DNA of 48,517 bases from Pseudomonadota bacterium. GTDB lineage: Bacteria > Pseudomonadota > Gammaproteobacteria > Competibacterales > Competibacteraceae. The stretch is taken from positions 1-48,517 of the forward strand of contig JAKLIY010000032.1 in assembly GCA_022709365.1 (NCBI GenBank), given 5' to 3'. Position numbers and translations under genes: made by a program. Shown here one piece after another: positions 36,992-46,393 of the stretch. How positions within the stretch are numbered: the stretch's first letter is position 1; each line of letters begins with the position of its first letter. The notes beneath the pieces are model-generated. The model did not search any database and was not told the DNA's origin. It worked only from the letters and a program-made list of their open reading frames with translations.

Positions 36992-37933
36992 TTGTCCCCC
37001 CATCACCGCCGCGCCCTGACCCTGAGCATGGGCCTGGCCGCTCTGCTGTATCTGGGCTTTGTATTGTTTGCCGACCGTGAGGCAGTCTTTGCGGCGTTGC
37101 GACGGGTCGGTCTGTCGGTACTCGTGGCCATTTTCACCCTGTCGCTGGTCAATTACCTGTTGCGGTTCTGGCGCTGGCAACGCTATGTGGCTGCCTTTGG
37201 CCACGTCCTACCGTGGTGGCGACATTTTCTCTATTACCTGGCCGGCTTCACCCTGACTGTGACGCCCGGCAAGGCCGGCGAAGCGATACGGTCATTGTAT
37301 CTGCATCAGCATGGTGTGACCTATGCCCAGAGTCTGGCGGCGCTGTTTGTGGAACGCCTGCTGGATGTGCTGGCGATGAGCTTGCTGGCGCTGTTAATCC
37401 TGCTGGCTCGGCCGGATTATGCCTGGCTGGTTGCCGTCGCCTGGGTGTTGACGCTGGGACTGGGCTGGCTGGTGACCCGTCCGTGGCTGCCAGAGAAACT
37501 GCGGGTTTGGGGACAAGGGCATCGCTACGGCCATCAGTTCGGCCAGTTGGCGCGGTTGCTCGATTCAGCAGCGGTGTTGCTGCGACCGGGTTATTTGCTG
37601 TTCGGATTAAGTTTGGGTGTATTGTCCTGGGGACTGGAAGGACTATCCTTGTATTGGATCGCTCAGGCGGTCGGTGTTGGGGTCAGCCTGGAAACGGGCA
37701 TCGGCATTTACGCCATTGCGGTGCTGGCCGGAGCGTTGTCGTTTCTGCCGGGCGGCTTGGGCGGCACTGAGGCGGTGATGGGAGTGCTGCTGGTGGCCTT
37801 CGGTGCGGACGGTGCCTCGGCGGTAGCGATCACACTACTTTGTCGGATTGCGACGCTGTGGTTCGCAGTGGCGCTGGGCAGTGTGGCGATGGGGGTGTTG
37901 AGTGTCGGCGGCCGGCAACGTAACCCCGAATGA
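36992..37933 (+). CDS. Flippase-like membrane protein (lysylphosphatidylglycerol synthase TM family, YbhN/UPF0104)
   Basis: About eight hydrophobic helices over 313 residues. Family signatures are VNYLLRFWRWQRYVAAFG, LAGFTLTVTPGKAGEAIRSL and the C-terminal LSFLPGGLGGTEAVMGVLL. Proteins of this type translocate or modify lipids. The start is probably TTG at 36992, with GGGAAGGA about 12 bases upstream and one base after the MFS stop; the frame is open to an ATG at 36902 inside the MFS gene but that part has no family similarity. Likely co-transcribed with the transporter. Confidence 0.85.
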   Translation: MSPHHRRALTLSMGLAALLYLGFVLFADREAVFAALRRVGLSVLVAIFTLSLVNYLLRFWRWQRYVAAFGHVLPWWRHFLYYLAGFTLTVTPGKAGEAIRSLYLHQHGVTYAQSLAALFVERLLDVLAMSLLALLILLARPDYAWLVAVAWVLTLGLGWLVTRPWLPEKLRVWGQGHRYGHQFGQLARLLDSAAVLLRPGYLLFGLSLGVLSWGLEGLSLYWIAQAVGVGVSLETGIGIYAIAVLAGALSFLPGGLGGTEAVMGVLLVAFGADGASAVAITLLCRIATLWFAVALGSVAMGVLSVGGRQRNPE

Positions 37934-38004
37934 AAAACTTAAACGCGCTGAGGCACTGAGAGAAGCACCGCAGATGACCGACCACGATCACGGCTACAAA
38001 CCGG

Positions 38005-38288
38005 GCGATTTGTGCATTCGATAGGTTGAATCCCATGAAATACAGATACACCATCCATACCGAGAGGGGTTGATGATGGCCGGCGAACACGGTTCCCGTC
38101 CGATTGTCAAAGGAGCGACCACACCCCTCACAGCGATACTTCTGCCGGGCCGACAGCGTCTTATCCCGTCCCGGCCTCGTCAATGTGGCAGCGTCACCGT
38201 GGGGACAACGCACCCTATCGGGCCACCGGGCCTGGCGAAGGGCCTCATCGCCTTTCTCGTAATCCGGCAGGTTTTGAAGGGAAATCAT
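38005..38288 (-). pseudogene. IS1595-family transposase, N-terminal fragment
   Basis: The frame from ATG 38288 matches the zinc-ribbon N-terminus of IS1595-type transposases: RQKYRCEGCGRSFDNRTGTV and FAGHHQPLSVWMVYLYFMG, then LSNAQIAR. Similarity stops near 38005 and the DDE catalytic domain is absent; the frame then runs through unrelated sequence to 37830. The usual CPxC of the first zinc knuckle reads CPHG, a further sign of decay. The rest of 37934-38380 holds nothing else recognisable. Confidence 0.8.
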
Positions 38289-38380
38289 CGCCGGAGACCT
38301 TCGCTGACAGCGGTTTGGGAGTCGTTCAGTGTACCCGCCAACCCTGGTCGGAACGAACCGTCCTCAGCAGTCTGGAATCC

Positions 38381-39559
38381 ATGTTGAGCCATATCCTTTA
38401 CTATGACTGTTTCGCTGGCATCAGCGGCGACATGCATCTGGCGGCCCTGCTGGATTTGGGCGTGGATTACGATGAATTGGTGCTGGAACTGGCCAAATTG
38501 GGAGTGGACGGCTATGGCATACAGGCCCAGCGCGCCAGTCGTAAGGGTATCACCGGCACTCAGGTACGGGTGGTGGTGGATCCGAAGCAGCCTCATCATC
38601 GTAACTTGCGCCAGATCGAAGCGCTGATCGGAAATAGTTTACTGGCGGATGCCGTGCGGGCGCGGGCGATTACGGTGTTTCGCCGGCTGGCCGAGGCTGA
38701 GGCGCGCATTCATGACACCTCGCCGGATCAGATTCATTTCCACGAGGTGGGGGCGCTGGACGCGATTGTCGACATCGTCGGCGGCGCGATCGCTCTGGAG
38801 TGGCTGAACGTTGATCGGGTGCTGTGTTCACCGGTGGAACTGGGCAGCGGCATCGCGTATTGCGAACACGGCGTATTACCGGTGCCGGCCCCGGCAACGC
38901 TGGAGTTGCTCAAGGGCGTTCCGGTACGACTCGGCGCAGTGCCCTTTGAGGCGACGACTCCTACCGGCGCGGCGTTGCTGGCAACGTTCGTGGACGAGTT
39001 CGTGGAATGTCTGACTTTTTCCGTGAACCGGATCGGTTATGGAGTCGGTCATCGTGATGGGCCGATTCCCAATGTCCTGCGCGTTTGTTTAGGTGAGCAA
39101 GCGGAAACCGAAGAACAGGGTGAATTGTGGATGCTCGAATGCAATATCGACGACATGAATCCCGAGTACTACGACCATGTGCTGGACCGACTGTTGGCGG
39201 CAGGCGCACTGGATACCTGGTTGACGCCGGTGCAAATGAAGAAGAACCGGCCTGGAACGCTATTGAGCGTGTTGTGTCCACCGCCGCTGGTGCTACGCCT
39301 CAGAGAGTTGTTGTTCATTGAGACCACGACTTTGGGCGTGCGCGCCTACCCGGTGCAACGCACCGCGCTGGTTCGAGAAACGATTTCAGTAGCGACCCGC
39401 TATGGTGAGGTCGCGGTCAAGGTCGCCTATTTCCAGGGGCGACCGTTGCGCGGCAAGCCAGAGTACGAGGATTGTAAACGGGTAGCTCTGGAACAGGGCG
39501 TACCCCTTCATGCGGTTTACGCCGAGGCGCTGGCTGCCTTGAATAGCCTGATCGCCTAA
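38381..39559 (+). CDS. larC: LarC-family nickel insertion protein
   Basis: LarC inserts nickel into the pyridinium cofactor of lactate racemase and related enzymes. The diagnostic N-terminus is YYDCFAGISGDMHLAALLDL, followed by HFHEVGALDAIVDIVG, the histidine-containing metal site and the C-terminal domain (LECNIDDMNPEYYDHVL, VQMKKNRPGTLLSVLCPP). Some LarC genes need a ribosomal frameshift; this one is a single continuous frame of 392 residues from ATG 38381. The frame extends further upstream but without similarity. No larA, larB or larE is in the window. The stop overlaps that of opdA head-on. Confidence 0.9.
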   Translation: MLSHILYYDCFAGISGDMHLAALLDLGVDYDELVLELAKLGVDGYGIQAQRASRKGITGTQVRVVVDPKQPHHRNLRQIEALIGNSLLADAVRARAITVFRRLAEAEARIHDTSPDQIHFHEVGALDAIVDIVGGAIALEWLNVDRVLCSPVELGSGIAYCEHGVLPVPAPATLELLKGVPVRLGAVPFEATTPTGAALLATFVDEFVECLTFSVNRIGYGVGHRDGPIPNVLRVCLGEQAETEEQGELWMLECNIDDMNPEYYDHVLDRLLAAGALDTWLTPVQMKKNRPGTLLSVLCPPPLVLRLRELLFIETTTLGVRAYPVQRTALVRETISVATRYGEVAVKVAYFQGRPLRGKPEYEDCKRVALEQGVPLHAVYAEALAALNSLIA

Positions 39560-41595
39560 GCCGCAATCCCGCTCAGCCTTAATAACGATTCAATTTGCGG
39601 TTCCCGCCCTCGGAATTCCACAAAACTGTCCAGCGCTGGACGCGAACCGCCCACTTCCAGAATGCTCTCCCGGAACCGCGTCCCAGTAGCGGTATCGAAA
39701 ATTCCATGCTCTTCAAACGCGCTGAATGCATCCGCCGACAGTACTTCCGCCCATTTATAGCTGTAATAACCTGCCGCATAGCCGCCTGAAAAGATATGGG
39801 TGAAGGCATTGGGGAAGCGGTTATAGTCCGGCGGAATAATCACTGCAACCTGTTGCCGCACCGCATGGAGGATTTCCAAGACCCGTCCACCTCGCGCCGG
39901 GTCATAGTCCCGATGTAGCCGGAAATCGAATAGCCCGAATTCCAGTTGCCGCGCCAGAAAGAGGCCCGCCTGAAAATGCTTGGCCGCCAGCATTCGTTGA
40001 TACAGTTCATCGGGTAACGGTTCGCCGGTTTGATAATGGCCAGCCAGCCCATCCAGCGCCTCTCGCGACCAGCACCAGTTTTCCAGAAATTGACTGGGCA
40101 ACTCCACCGCATCCCATTCCACGCCATGAATCCCGGCCACCGGCAGATAATCCACCGTGGTCAATAAATGGTGCAGACCGTGGCCGAATTCGTGGAACAT
40201 CGTCAGCACTTCGCTATGCGTCAGCAGCGCCGGATCGTCGCCCACCGGCGGTGTGAAATTGCACACCAGATAGGCAGCGGGCGTTCGCACCGTATCGCCC
40301 AGACGCCGCCGCGCCAGGCAACCGTCCATCCACGCCCCGCCCCGCTTGTGGGCACGGGCGTATAAATCCAGATAAAAGCGCCCGCACTGCGTTCCGGCTG
40401 AATCGACGATTTCATAAACCAGTACGTCGGGATGCCAGGTTTCCACGCCCTCCAGGGGACGAATCGTGACACCAAACAGCCGCTCGGCGACGGTGAACAG
40501 TCCGGGCAGAACGCGGGTGATCGGGAAGTAAGGCCGCAATTCCTCCTGCGATAATTGGTAGCGATGCTGGCGCAGCTTTTCCGCGTAATAGCCGATGTCC
40601 CAAGCTTCCAGCTCGGGGGCGTTGAACTGTTCACGGGCGAAGTCCTGTAACTCAGCGAATTCCCGTTGCGCCTGTGGTTTGGCGCGGTGGGCGAGATCGT
40701 TGAGAAAATCCAGCACCTGGTTGGGTGAATCGGCCATCTTGGTCGCCAGCGAATCTTCGCTGTAATCGCGGAAACCGAGTAATTGCGCCAGTTCATGGCG
40801 CAACGCCAGAATCCGCTCCATCACTGGACCGTTGTCCCACTGACCAGCATTCGGCCCTTGTTCTGAGGCGCGGGTGCAGTAGGCGCTGTACAGTTCCCAC
40901 CGCAATTCCCGGTCATCAGCGTAATTGAGCACCGGCAGATAAGACGGCAATTCCAGGGTGAGCAGCCAACCGTCCAGACCGCGCTGCTCGGCGGTCTGTC
41001 GGGCTAAAGCGCGGGCGGATTCCGGCAACCCGGCCAACTGCGCTTCATCAGTGACAAGCTTCGTCCATGCCTGCGTCGCGTCCAGCACGTTTTCCGCAAA
41101 CCTGGCGCTTAATGACGCCAGTTCCTGCTGAATATCCTTGTAGCGGGTGCGCTGTTCTGGCGGCAGGGTGACGCCCGACAAGCGGAAATCGCGCAGGGCG
41201 TCGTCAATCACCTTGCGTTGTGCGGCATCGAGTCGGGCGTATTCCGGGCCGTTGGCAATGTGCTGATAGGCTTGATATAGACCCTGATGCTGGCCGAGTT
41301 CGGTGTGATAGGCACTGAGCTTGGGCAAACAGGCGTTATAAGCGGCGCGCAAGGCGGCGGAATCTTGTACCGAATGGAGATGATTAACCGGCGACCAGGC
41401 CCGGTTCAGCCGGTCGTCCAGTTCCTCCAGCGGCTGGATCAGGTTCTCCCAGGTCGGCTCGGCGCTTGCCGCGAGTAATTGTTCAATGGCCGTGCGGTTA
41501 GCGGCTAAGAGCGAGTCTATTGCCGGTTCGACATGTTCCGGCTGAATAGCGGCGTAGGAGGGTAAATCAATCGCGGTGAGTAATGGATTAGTCAT
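39556..41595 (-). CDS. prlC: Oligopeptidase A (M3 family zinc peptidase)
   Basis: A cytoplasmic zinc peptidase that degrades small peptides such as cleaved signal peptides. The zinc motif HEFGH lies in MFHEFGHGLHHLLT, with the third ligand glutamate in HGVEWDAVELPSQFLENW. The C-terminus includes YSYKWAEVLSADAFSAFEE. Length (679 residues) is normal. The ATG at 41595 is chosen because the family starts NPLLTAIDLPSY; the frame is open to 41832. It is convergent with larC, the stops sharing three bases, with no terminator between. Confidence 0.94.
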   Translation of the reverse strand: MTNPLLTAIDLPSYAAIQPEHVEPAIDSLLAANRTAIEQLLAASAEPTWENLIQPLEELDDRLNRAWSPVNHLHSVQDSAALRAAYNACLPKLSAYHTELGQHQGLYQAYQHIANGPEYARLDAAQRKVIDDALRDFRLSGVTLPPEQRTRYKDIQQELASLSARFAENVLDATQAWTKLVTDEAQLAGLPESARALARQTAEQRGLDGWLLTLELPSYLPVLNYADDRELRWELYSAYCTRASEQGPNAGQWDNGPVMERILALRHELAQLLGFRDYSEDSLATKMADSPNQVLDFLNDLAHRAKPQAQREFAELQDFAREQFNAPELEAWDIGYYAEKLRQHRYQLSQEELRPYFPITRVLPGLFTVAERLFGVTIRPLEGVETWHPDVLVYEIVDSAGTQCGRFYLDLYARAHKRGGAWMDGCLARRRLGDTVRTPAAYLVCNFTPPVGDDPALLTHSEVLTMFHEFGHGLHHLLTTVDYLPVAGIHGVEWDAVELPSQFLENWCWSREALDGLAGHYQTGEPLPDELYQRMLAAKHFQAGLFLARQLEFGLFDFRLHRDYDPARGGRVLEILHAVRQQVAVIIPPDYNRFPNAFTHIFSGGYAAGYYSYKWAEVLSADAFSAFEEHGIFDTATGTRFRESILEVGGSRPALDSFVEFRGREPQIESLLRLSGIAA

Positions 41596-41704
41596 AGCCT
41601 GGAAGTCCTCGGTTTGAACATTGGACGTGTGCAGCAGGGTGATCCCGGCAAGCCGATGTCCTGCAAGACGCAGTCTGTATGAAGTAAGGGCGAATGGCGG
41701 GGTT

Positions 41705-42694
41705 TTAAACGCCCCGTTTGGCGCTCGATCCCCGTTCGCGCAATTCTCCGCGCAACACCACCCGCCGTCTGGCTTTCTCCGGCTGAGCAATGCGCTGCAA
41801 CAGCAGTTCAATCGCGGCTTGCCCCAGATCATACGTTGGCTGGGCGATCACGGTGATACCCGGTTCCACCAGCCGGGTCCAGGGCATGTCGTCAAAGCCG
41901 GCCAGGGCTATCGATCCGGGAAAACGCAGTCCCGCCTCCTGCAACGCCTCAGTCAGACCCAGCAAAATCAACCCGCTGCTGGCGATCAACGCATCCGGCA
42001 GCGGACGGTCGTTTAGCCGTGCGGTTGCCGCAGCACGGGCGGCATCGACCGTCGCCAGCACCGCTTCGACCTGCGCCTCCAGCCCATGCGCCGCCATCGC
42101 CGCCGTATAACCCTCCTGACGCTGGCGACCGGTGGCGCTGGTCGTTCCGTAGAAAAAGAGGTTGCGCCGATGACCCTGCTCAATCAGATGCGCCGTGAGC
42201 CGGTACGCCGCATCGACGTTATCCAGCACCACGGCGTCGGCAACGGTCTCGCGCTCGCAGCGATCCACCAGCACGATGGGGAAGGGATAATCGTCAGCGC
42301 GGAAACCGGCCAGGGTCGGCAGCGTCGGCGACAGGATGACCCCGGTGACGTTTTCATCCCGCATCAGGTCCAGATAGAGCGCTTCCTTCTCCGGATTCTC
42401 GTCAGCATTGCCCAGAATGACCCGCATCTGGTGCTGATAGGCCACGTCTTCGACCGCCCGGCTGATTTCGGTGAAAAACGGATTGCGGATATCCGACACG
42501 ATCAGACCGATGGTGTCAGTGCGGCGCGAACGCAACCGCCGGGCCGCCAGATCGGGGCGATAATCCAGCGCCTTGACCGCCTCCAGCACCCGCTGCCGAG
42601 TTACTTCGCTCACTCCGGCATGACCGGCCAACACCCGCGATACTGAAGCCACTGAAACTCCTGCCCATTTCGCCACTTCCTTGATCCGCGCCAT
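41705..42694 (-). CDS. fruR: LacI-family fructose operon repressor (FruR/Cra type)
   Basis: The first ~60 residues are a LacI helix-turn-helix: RIKEVAKWAGVSVASVSRVL, with the hinge YRPDLAARRLRSRRTDTIG. A periplasmic-binding-protein-like sensor domain follows (LIVSDIRNPFFTEISRAVED, IALAGFDDMPWTRL). It lies divergent from fruBKA, separated by about 200 bases with two identical LacI operators. By analogy with FruR of E. coli and Pseudomonas the inducer is fructose 1-phosphate; this is inference. 329 residues, normal length. Confidence 0.9.
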   Translation of the reverse strand: MARIKEVAKWAGVSVASVSRVLAGHAGVSEVTRQRVLEAVKALDYRPDLAARRLRSRRTDTIGLIVSDIRNPFFTEISRAVEDVAYQHQMRVILGNADENPEKEALYLDLMRDENVTGVILSPTLPTLAGFRADDYPFPIVLVDRCERETVADAVVLDNVDAAYRLTAHLIEQGHRRNLFFYGTTSATGRQRQEGYTAAMAAHGLEAQVEAVLATVDAARAAATARLNDRPLPDALIASSGLILLGLTEALQEAGLRFPGSIALAGFDDMPWTRLVEPGITVIAQPTYDLGQAAIELLLQRIAQPEKARRRVVLRGELRERGSSAKRGV

Positions 42695-42717
42695 GATGTA
42701 CCCTCTGCAATAAAAAA

Positions 42718-42731
42718 AGTAATCGTTTACA
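42718..42731. promoter_or_regulatory. FruR operator 1 (near the fruR start)
   Basis: AGTAATCGTTTACA, which matches 13 of 14 positions of the reverse complement of operator 2 and fits the LacI-family palindrome TGTAAnCGnTTACA. It lies between the fruR -10 and its start codon, so FruR probably represses itself. Confidence 0.8.
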
Positions 42732-42735
42732 ATAA

Positions 42736-42764
42736 ATTATCGCATAACAAGATTGAATTGTCGA
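42736..42764 (-). promoter_or_regulatory. fruR promoter
   Basis: On the minus strand TCGACA (42764-42759), 17 bases, GATAAT (42741-42736). Operator 1 follows the -10 by four bases. Confidence 0.6.
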
Positions 42765-42826
42765 TGAATGTGGAATTTCAGGCCCTGGCTTTCTAAGCTC
42801 AGTAAACTGTCTGCAACTTTTTTTGC

Positions 42827-42855
42827 TTGACAGGCTTGATGTAAACGATTACAAA
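42827..42855 (+). promoter_or_regulatory. fruBKA promoter
   Basis: TTGACA (42827-42832), 17 bases, TACAAA (42850-42855). Operator 2 overlaps the spacer and the -10, a classic repression layout. Confidence 0.75.
42840..42853. promoter_or_regulatory. FruR operator 2 (on the fruB promoter)
   Basis: TGTAAACGATTACA, a near-perfect LacI-type palindrome overlapping the fruBKA -10. Its centre is 122 bases from that of operator 1, so looping by a FruR tetramer is possible. Confidence 0.85.
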
Positions 42856-42895
42856 TTATTTCCACAAAATGATGCTTGACCACCCGGAGGAAATG

Positions 42896-45394
42896 ATGAA
42901 AACGATTACTCGATCCTGCATCCGGCTCGACGTGCGAACTCAGACCAAAGACGAAGCGATCCAGATGGCCGGCCAGTTACTGGTCGACGCCGGCTACATC
43001 GCTCCCGGTTATGTCAATAGCCTGTTCAAACGCGAGCAGGTCGCCAACACCTTCCTCGGCGGCGGGGTGGCCATTCCGCACGGGATGATCGAAGACCGCC
43101 ACCTGATCCACCACACCGGCATCGCCATTTTGCAGGTTCCGAACGGCGTAGAGTGGAATGAAGGACAGAAAGCCTATTTAGTGGTGGCCATCGCCGCTCA
43201 GTCCGATGAACACATTGCTCTGCTGCGTCGCCTGACCCGGTTGATGCAGCAGCCGGATGCGCTGGACACCCTGTTCCACGCCGAAAATCCGCTGGTCTTG
43301 CTCGCCGCGCTGGGCGACGCCGCCGAACCGTCCATAGTCCCTGAATCCGCCGCGCCCGCCTGGCCCGCCGACGCCGAAATAGAATGGACCTTGGACTATC
43401 CGAACGGCCTGCACGCTCGTCCGGCAACCCGCTGGATCGAGACTGCCAAGCGGTTTCCCTGTGAACTGCGGGTTTATCTGGGCGACGAATTCGCCGACGC
43501 CAAGGCGTTGACCGGCTTGCTGGCGCTGGGCATCACCTGCGGTTCGACCCTGCGCCTCGCCGCTCGTGGAACTGATGCACCACGGGCGCTGAACGCTCTG
43601 CATGACACCGTGCGTCGCCTGTCCGCTGAAGAGAAGGCTGACGCGGAACGCGCCCGGCGTAATGCGCTGGCCGCCCGCAAGACCGCGCCGGACTGGACGC
43701 CCACCAGTGCGCCGGCGACCGTCTACGGCATCAGCGCCAGTCCGGGGCTGGCGGTGGGCAAGCTGGTGCGTTATCTCTCCCAGCGTTTCGAGATTGTCGA
43801 TCAACCGGGCGATATCGTGGCGGAAGGCGAGGCGCTGGAGCAGGCGATGCTGGCGGTTCAGGCGGAACGCGAGACGCTGGAAATACGCACCCGCCAGCGA
43901 CTGAGCGCCGCCGAGGCCGCCATTTTCGCTGCACAACGTGAATTGCTGGCCGATCCCGTGCTGGTGCGCGAGGCGCTGGCTACGATCATGCAAGGTCATA
44001 GCGCGGCCTGGTCGTGGCAACGGGCGCTGCGGGCGCGGATCGACGTGTTGCAAAAGGTCACTGATCCGTTGCTGGCGGCCCGGGCGATTGATTTACGCGA
44101 TGTCGGCGAGCAGGTGCTGGCGCAATTGCTGGGCATCGAGCGACGGCAGATGATCCTGTCAGAACCGTCGATTCTGGTCGCTGAAGACCTGACCCCGTCG
44201 GATACCTTGCAACTGGATACCCGCCAGGTCGTGGGGTTAGCCACCAGTCTGGGCGGCCCGACCTCACATACCGCGATTTTAGCCCGCACCCTGGGTCTGC
44301 CCGCTATCGTGGCCGGAGGCCCCGCCCTGCTGACGGTCCCCGAAGGTGGGATCGCGGTCATCGATGGCGGAACCGGTTGTCTTTATGTGGACGTGAACGA
44401 CGCCGATCAACGCAGTGTCGCTGAGGTCATTGCTCGCCAGGCCGCCGCCCGCGAAGCGTTGCGCGCTGTGCGGCATCAACCGGCCACGACCACTGACGGC
44501 CATACCGTGGAAATTGCCGCCAACGTGGCGAATCCCAAGCAGGCGGCGGCGGCGCTGGACGCCGGCGCGGAAGGCATCGGCCTGATGCGCACCGAATTCC
44601 TGTTCCTGGAGCGCAATACCGCGCCGGATGAAGACGAGCAGTATCAGGTTTATCGGGACATGGTGGACGTGTTGGCCGGTCGGCGGCTGATCATCCGCGC
44701 TTTGGACATTGGCGGCGACAAGCAGGTGCCCTATCTGAATCTGCCGCATGAAGAAAACCCGTTCCTCGGCGTGCGCGGCGCACGGTTGCTGTTGCAACGC
44801 CAGGATCTGCTATACGCCCAGTTGCGCGCCCTGTACCGCGCCGCGCAACACGGGCCGCTGTGGATCATGTTCCCGATGGTCACGCATGTCAGCGAGATCG
44901 AAGCGTTGCGCGGCCATTGTGAGTTGGCCCGTCAGCAGGTCGGCGGTCCCGAAGTCAAGCTCGGCATCATGGTCGAAGTGCCTGCCGTCGCGGTGATGGC
45001 CGACCGTTTTGCCGCGCTGGTGGATTTCCTGTCCATCGGCACCAACGATCTAACTCAATACACCCTGGCGGTGGATCGCCAGCATCCCGAACTGGCGGCG
45101 CAGGCGGACAGCCTCCATCCGGCGGTGTTGGAACTGATCGATGCTACGGTGCGCGGGGCGCGAGCCGCCAGTCGTTCGGCGGGCGGCGGCTGGGTCGGCG
45201 TGTGCGGCGGCTTGGCCGGCGATCCGCTGGGCGCGCGTATTCTGACCGGCCTGGGCGTGGATGAACTGAGCATGAGCGCGCAGGACGTTGCTCCGGTGAA
45301 AGCGGCGCTGCGTAACGATTCCCGGACGGCGATGCAGGATCTGGCTCGACGGGCCTTGCGCGCCCGCGATGCGCATGAGGTGCGGGCGCTATGA
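42896..45394 (+). CDS. fruB: Fructose PTS multiphosphoryl transfer protein (EIIA-HPr-EI)
   Basis: This fusion carries phosphate from PEP to the fructose permease. Three domains: EIIA-Fru with H62 (GGGVAIPHGMIED), HPr with H173 (YPNGLHARPATRWIE), and enzyme I with H458 (SLGGPTSHTAILARTLG), plus the PEP-binding C-terminus (GLMRTEFLFLERN, LSIGTNDLTQYTLAVDR). All active-site histidines are present, so the chain needs no other PTS protein. 832 residues. I prefer ATG 42896, five bases after GGAGG; ATGs at 42869 and 42893 are alternatives. Confidence 0.94.
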   Translation: MKTITRSCIRLDVRTQTKDEAIQMAGQLLVDAGYIAPGYVNSLFKREQVANTFLGGGVAIPHGMIEDRHLIHHTGIAILQVPNGVEWNEGQKAYLVVAIAAQSDEHIALLRRLTRLMQQPDALDTLFHAENPLVLLAALGDAAEPSIVPESAAPAWPADAEIEWTLDYPNGLHARPATRWIETAKRFPCELRVYLGDEFADAKALTGLLALGITCGSTLRLAARGTDAPRALNALHDTVRRLSAEEKADAERARRNALAARKTAPDWTPTSAPATVYGISASPGLAVGKLVRYLSQRFEIVDQPGDIVAEGEALEQAMLAVQAERETLEIRTRQRLSAAEAAIFAAQRELLADPVLVREALATIMQGHSAAWSWQRALRARIDVLQKVTDPLLAARAIDLRDVGEQVLAQLLGIERRQMILSEPSILVAEDLTPSDTLQLDTRQVVGLATSLGGPTSHTAILARTLGLPAIVAGGPALLTVPEGGIAVIDGGTGCLYVDVNDADQRSVAEVIARQAAAREALRAVRHQPATTTDGHTVEIAANVANPKQAAAALDAGAEGIGLMRTEFLFLERNTAPDEDEQYQVYRDMVDVLAGRRLIIRALDIGGDKQVPYLNLPHEENPFLGVRGARLLLQRQDLLYAQLRALYRAAQHGPLWIMFPMVTHVSEIEALRGHCELARQQVGGPEVKLGIMVEVPAVAVMADRFAALVDFLSIGTNDLTQYTLAVDRQHPELAAQADSLHPAVLELIDATVRGARAASRSAGGGWVGVCGGLAGDPLGARILTGLGVDELSMSAQDVAPVKAALRNDSRTAMQDLARRALRARDAHEVRAL

Positions 45395-46362
45395 CTCCCT
45401 CCCGTCCCCCCCAAGTCGTTACCGTGGCCCTCAATCCGGCGCTGGACCAAACCATCGAAATCGCCAGCTTGCAGGTCGGCGCGGTCAATCGCGCTGTGCG
45501 GATGCAGGTCGATGTCGGCGGCAAGGCGATTAATGTCGCTTCCTGCCTGGCCGATTTCGGCGTGAGCGCCGCGGTCGCCGGGCAACTGGGCCGCGACAAC
45601 GCCGTGCTGTTTGATGAACTGTTCCAGCGCAAGCAGATCGCTAACCACTGCTGTTTCCTCGATGGATTGACCCGGATCAACACCAAGCTGGTGGATACGG
45701 TCAGCGGCGAAACGACCGATCTCAACATGCCGGGACCGGAGTTGACGCCGGAAGCAGCGGCGGCGTTGCTGGACGAGGTATTGGAACGGCTGGACCGGCT
45801 GGTGGAACACGCCGACTGGGTTGTTTTATCCGGCAGTCTGCCGCCGGGAATGCCGGTGGAGGCTTACGCGACCATCACCCAACGGGCGCAGGCGGCAGGC
45901 GCTGCCGTGCTGTTGGACACCAGCGGCGCGCCGCTTAAAGCGGCTTTAGCGGCGGGTCCACGCCTGGTCAAGCCGAATCGGCATGAACTGGCGGAACTGG
46001 TTAATCGGCCGCTCGACACGCTGGATGCCGTGGTCGCCGCCGGGCGGGAAGTACTGAACAGTGTGTCAGCGCCGGAGCAGGTGGTGGTGTCGCTGGGCGG
46101 GGAGGGCGCTTTGTTCCTGACCCGCTACGATGCGCTGCTTGCTCATCCAATATCGGTGGCCGTCACCAGCACGGTCGGAGCTGGCGATGCCATGGTGGCG
46201 GGTCTGGTGGCCGCCCATCTTGAGGGGCGGTCGCTCACCGAGACCGCGCAACTGGCGACCGCCTTCGCCGCCGCCAAGCTGACGCGACTCGGCCCGCATT
46301 TACCACCCCCGGATGAGGTCCGCGCTTTGGCCAGACAGGTCACTGTGACCCCCGTTGACTGA
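45391..46362 (+). CDS. fruK: 1-phosphofructokinase
   Basis: FruK converts fructose 1-phosphate to fructose 1,6-bisphosphate. It is a PfkB-family sugar kinase: VTVALNPALDQTIEI near the start, VGGKAINVASCLADFG, the WVVLSGSLPPGMPVEAY region and the anion-hole/base motif STVGAGDAMVAGLVA near the C-terminus. Length (323 residues) is normal. The ATG overlaps the fruB stop as ATGA. Confidence 0.95.
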   Translation: MTPSRPPQVVTVALNPALDQTIEIASLQVGAVNRAVRMQVDVGGKAINVASCLADFGVSAAVAGQLGRDNAVLFDELFQRKQIANHCCFLDGLTRINTKLVDTVSGETTDLNMPGPELTPEAAAALLDEVLERLDRLVEHADWVVLSGSLPPGMPVEAYATITQRAQAAGAAVLLDTSGAPLKAALAAGPRLVKPNRHELAELVNRPLDTLDAVVAAGREVLNSVSAPEQVVVSLGGEGALFLTRYDALLAHPISVAVTSTVGAGDAMVAGLVAAHLEGRSLTETAQLATAFAAAKLTRLGPHLPPPDEVRALARQVTVTPVD

Positions 46363-46393
46363 ATAGCAAACCCAGAATAGAGGAGAACCGAAC

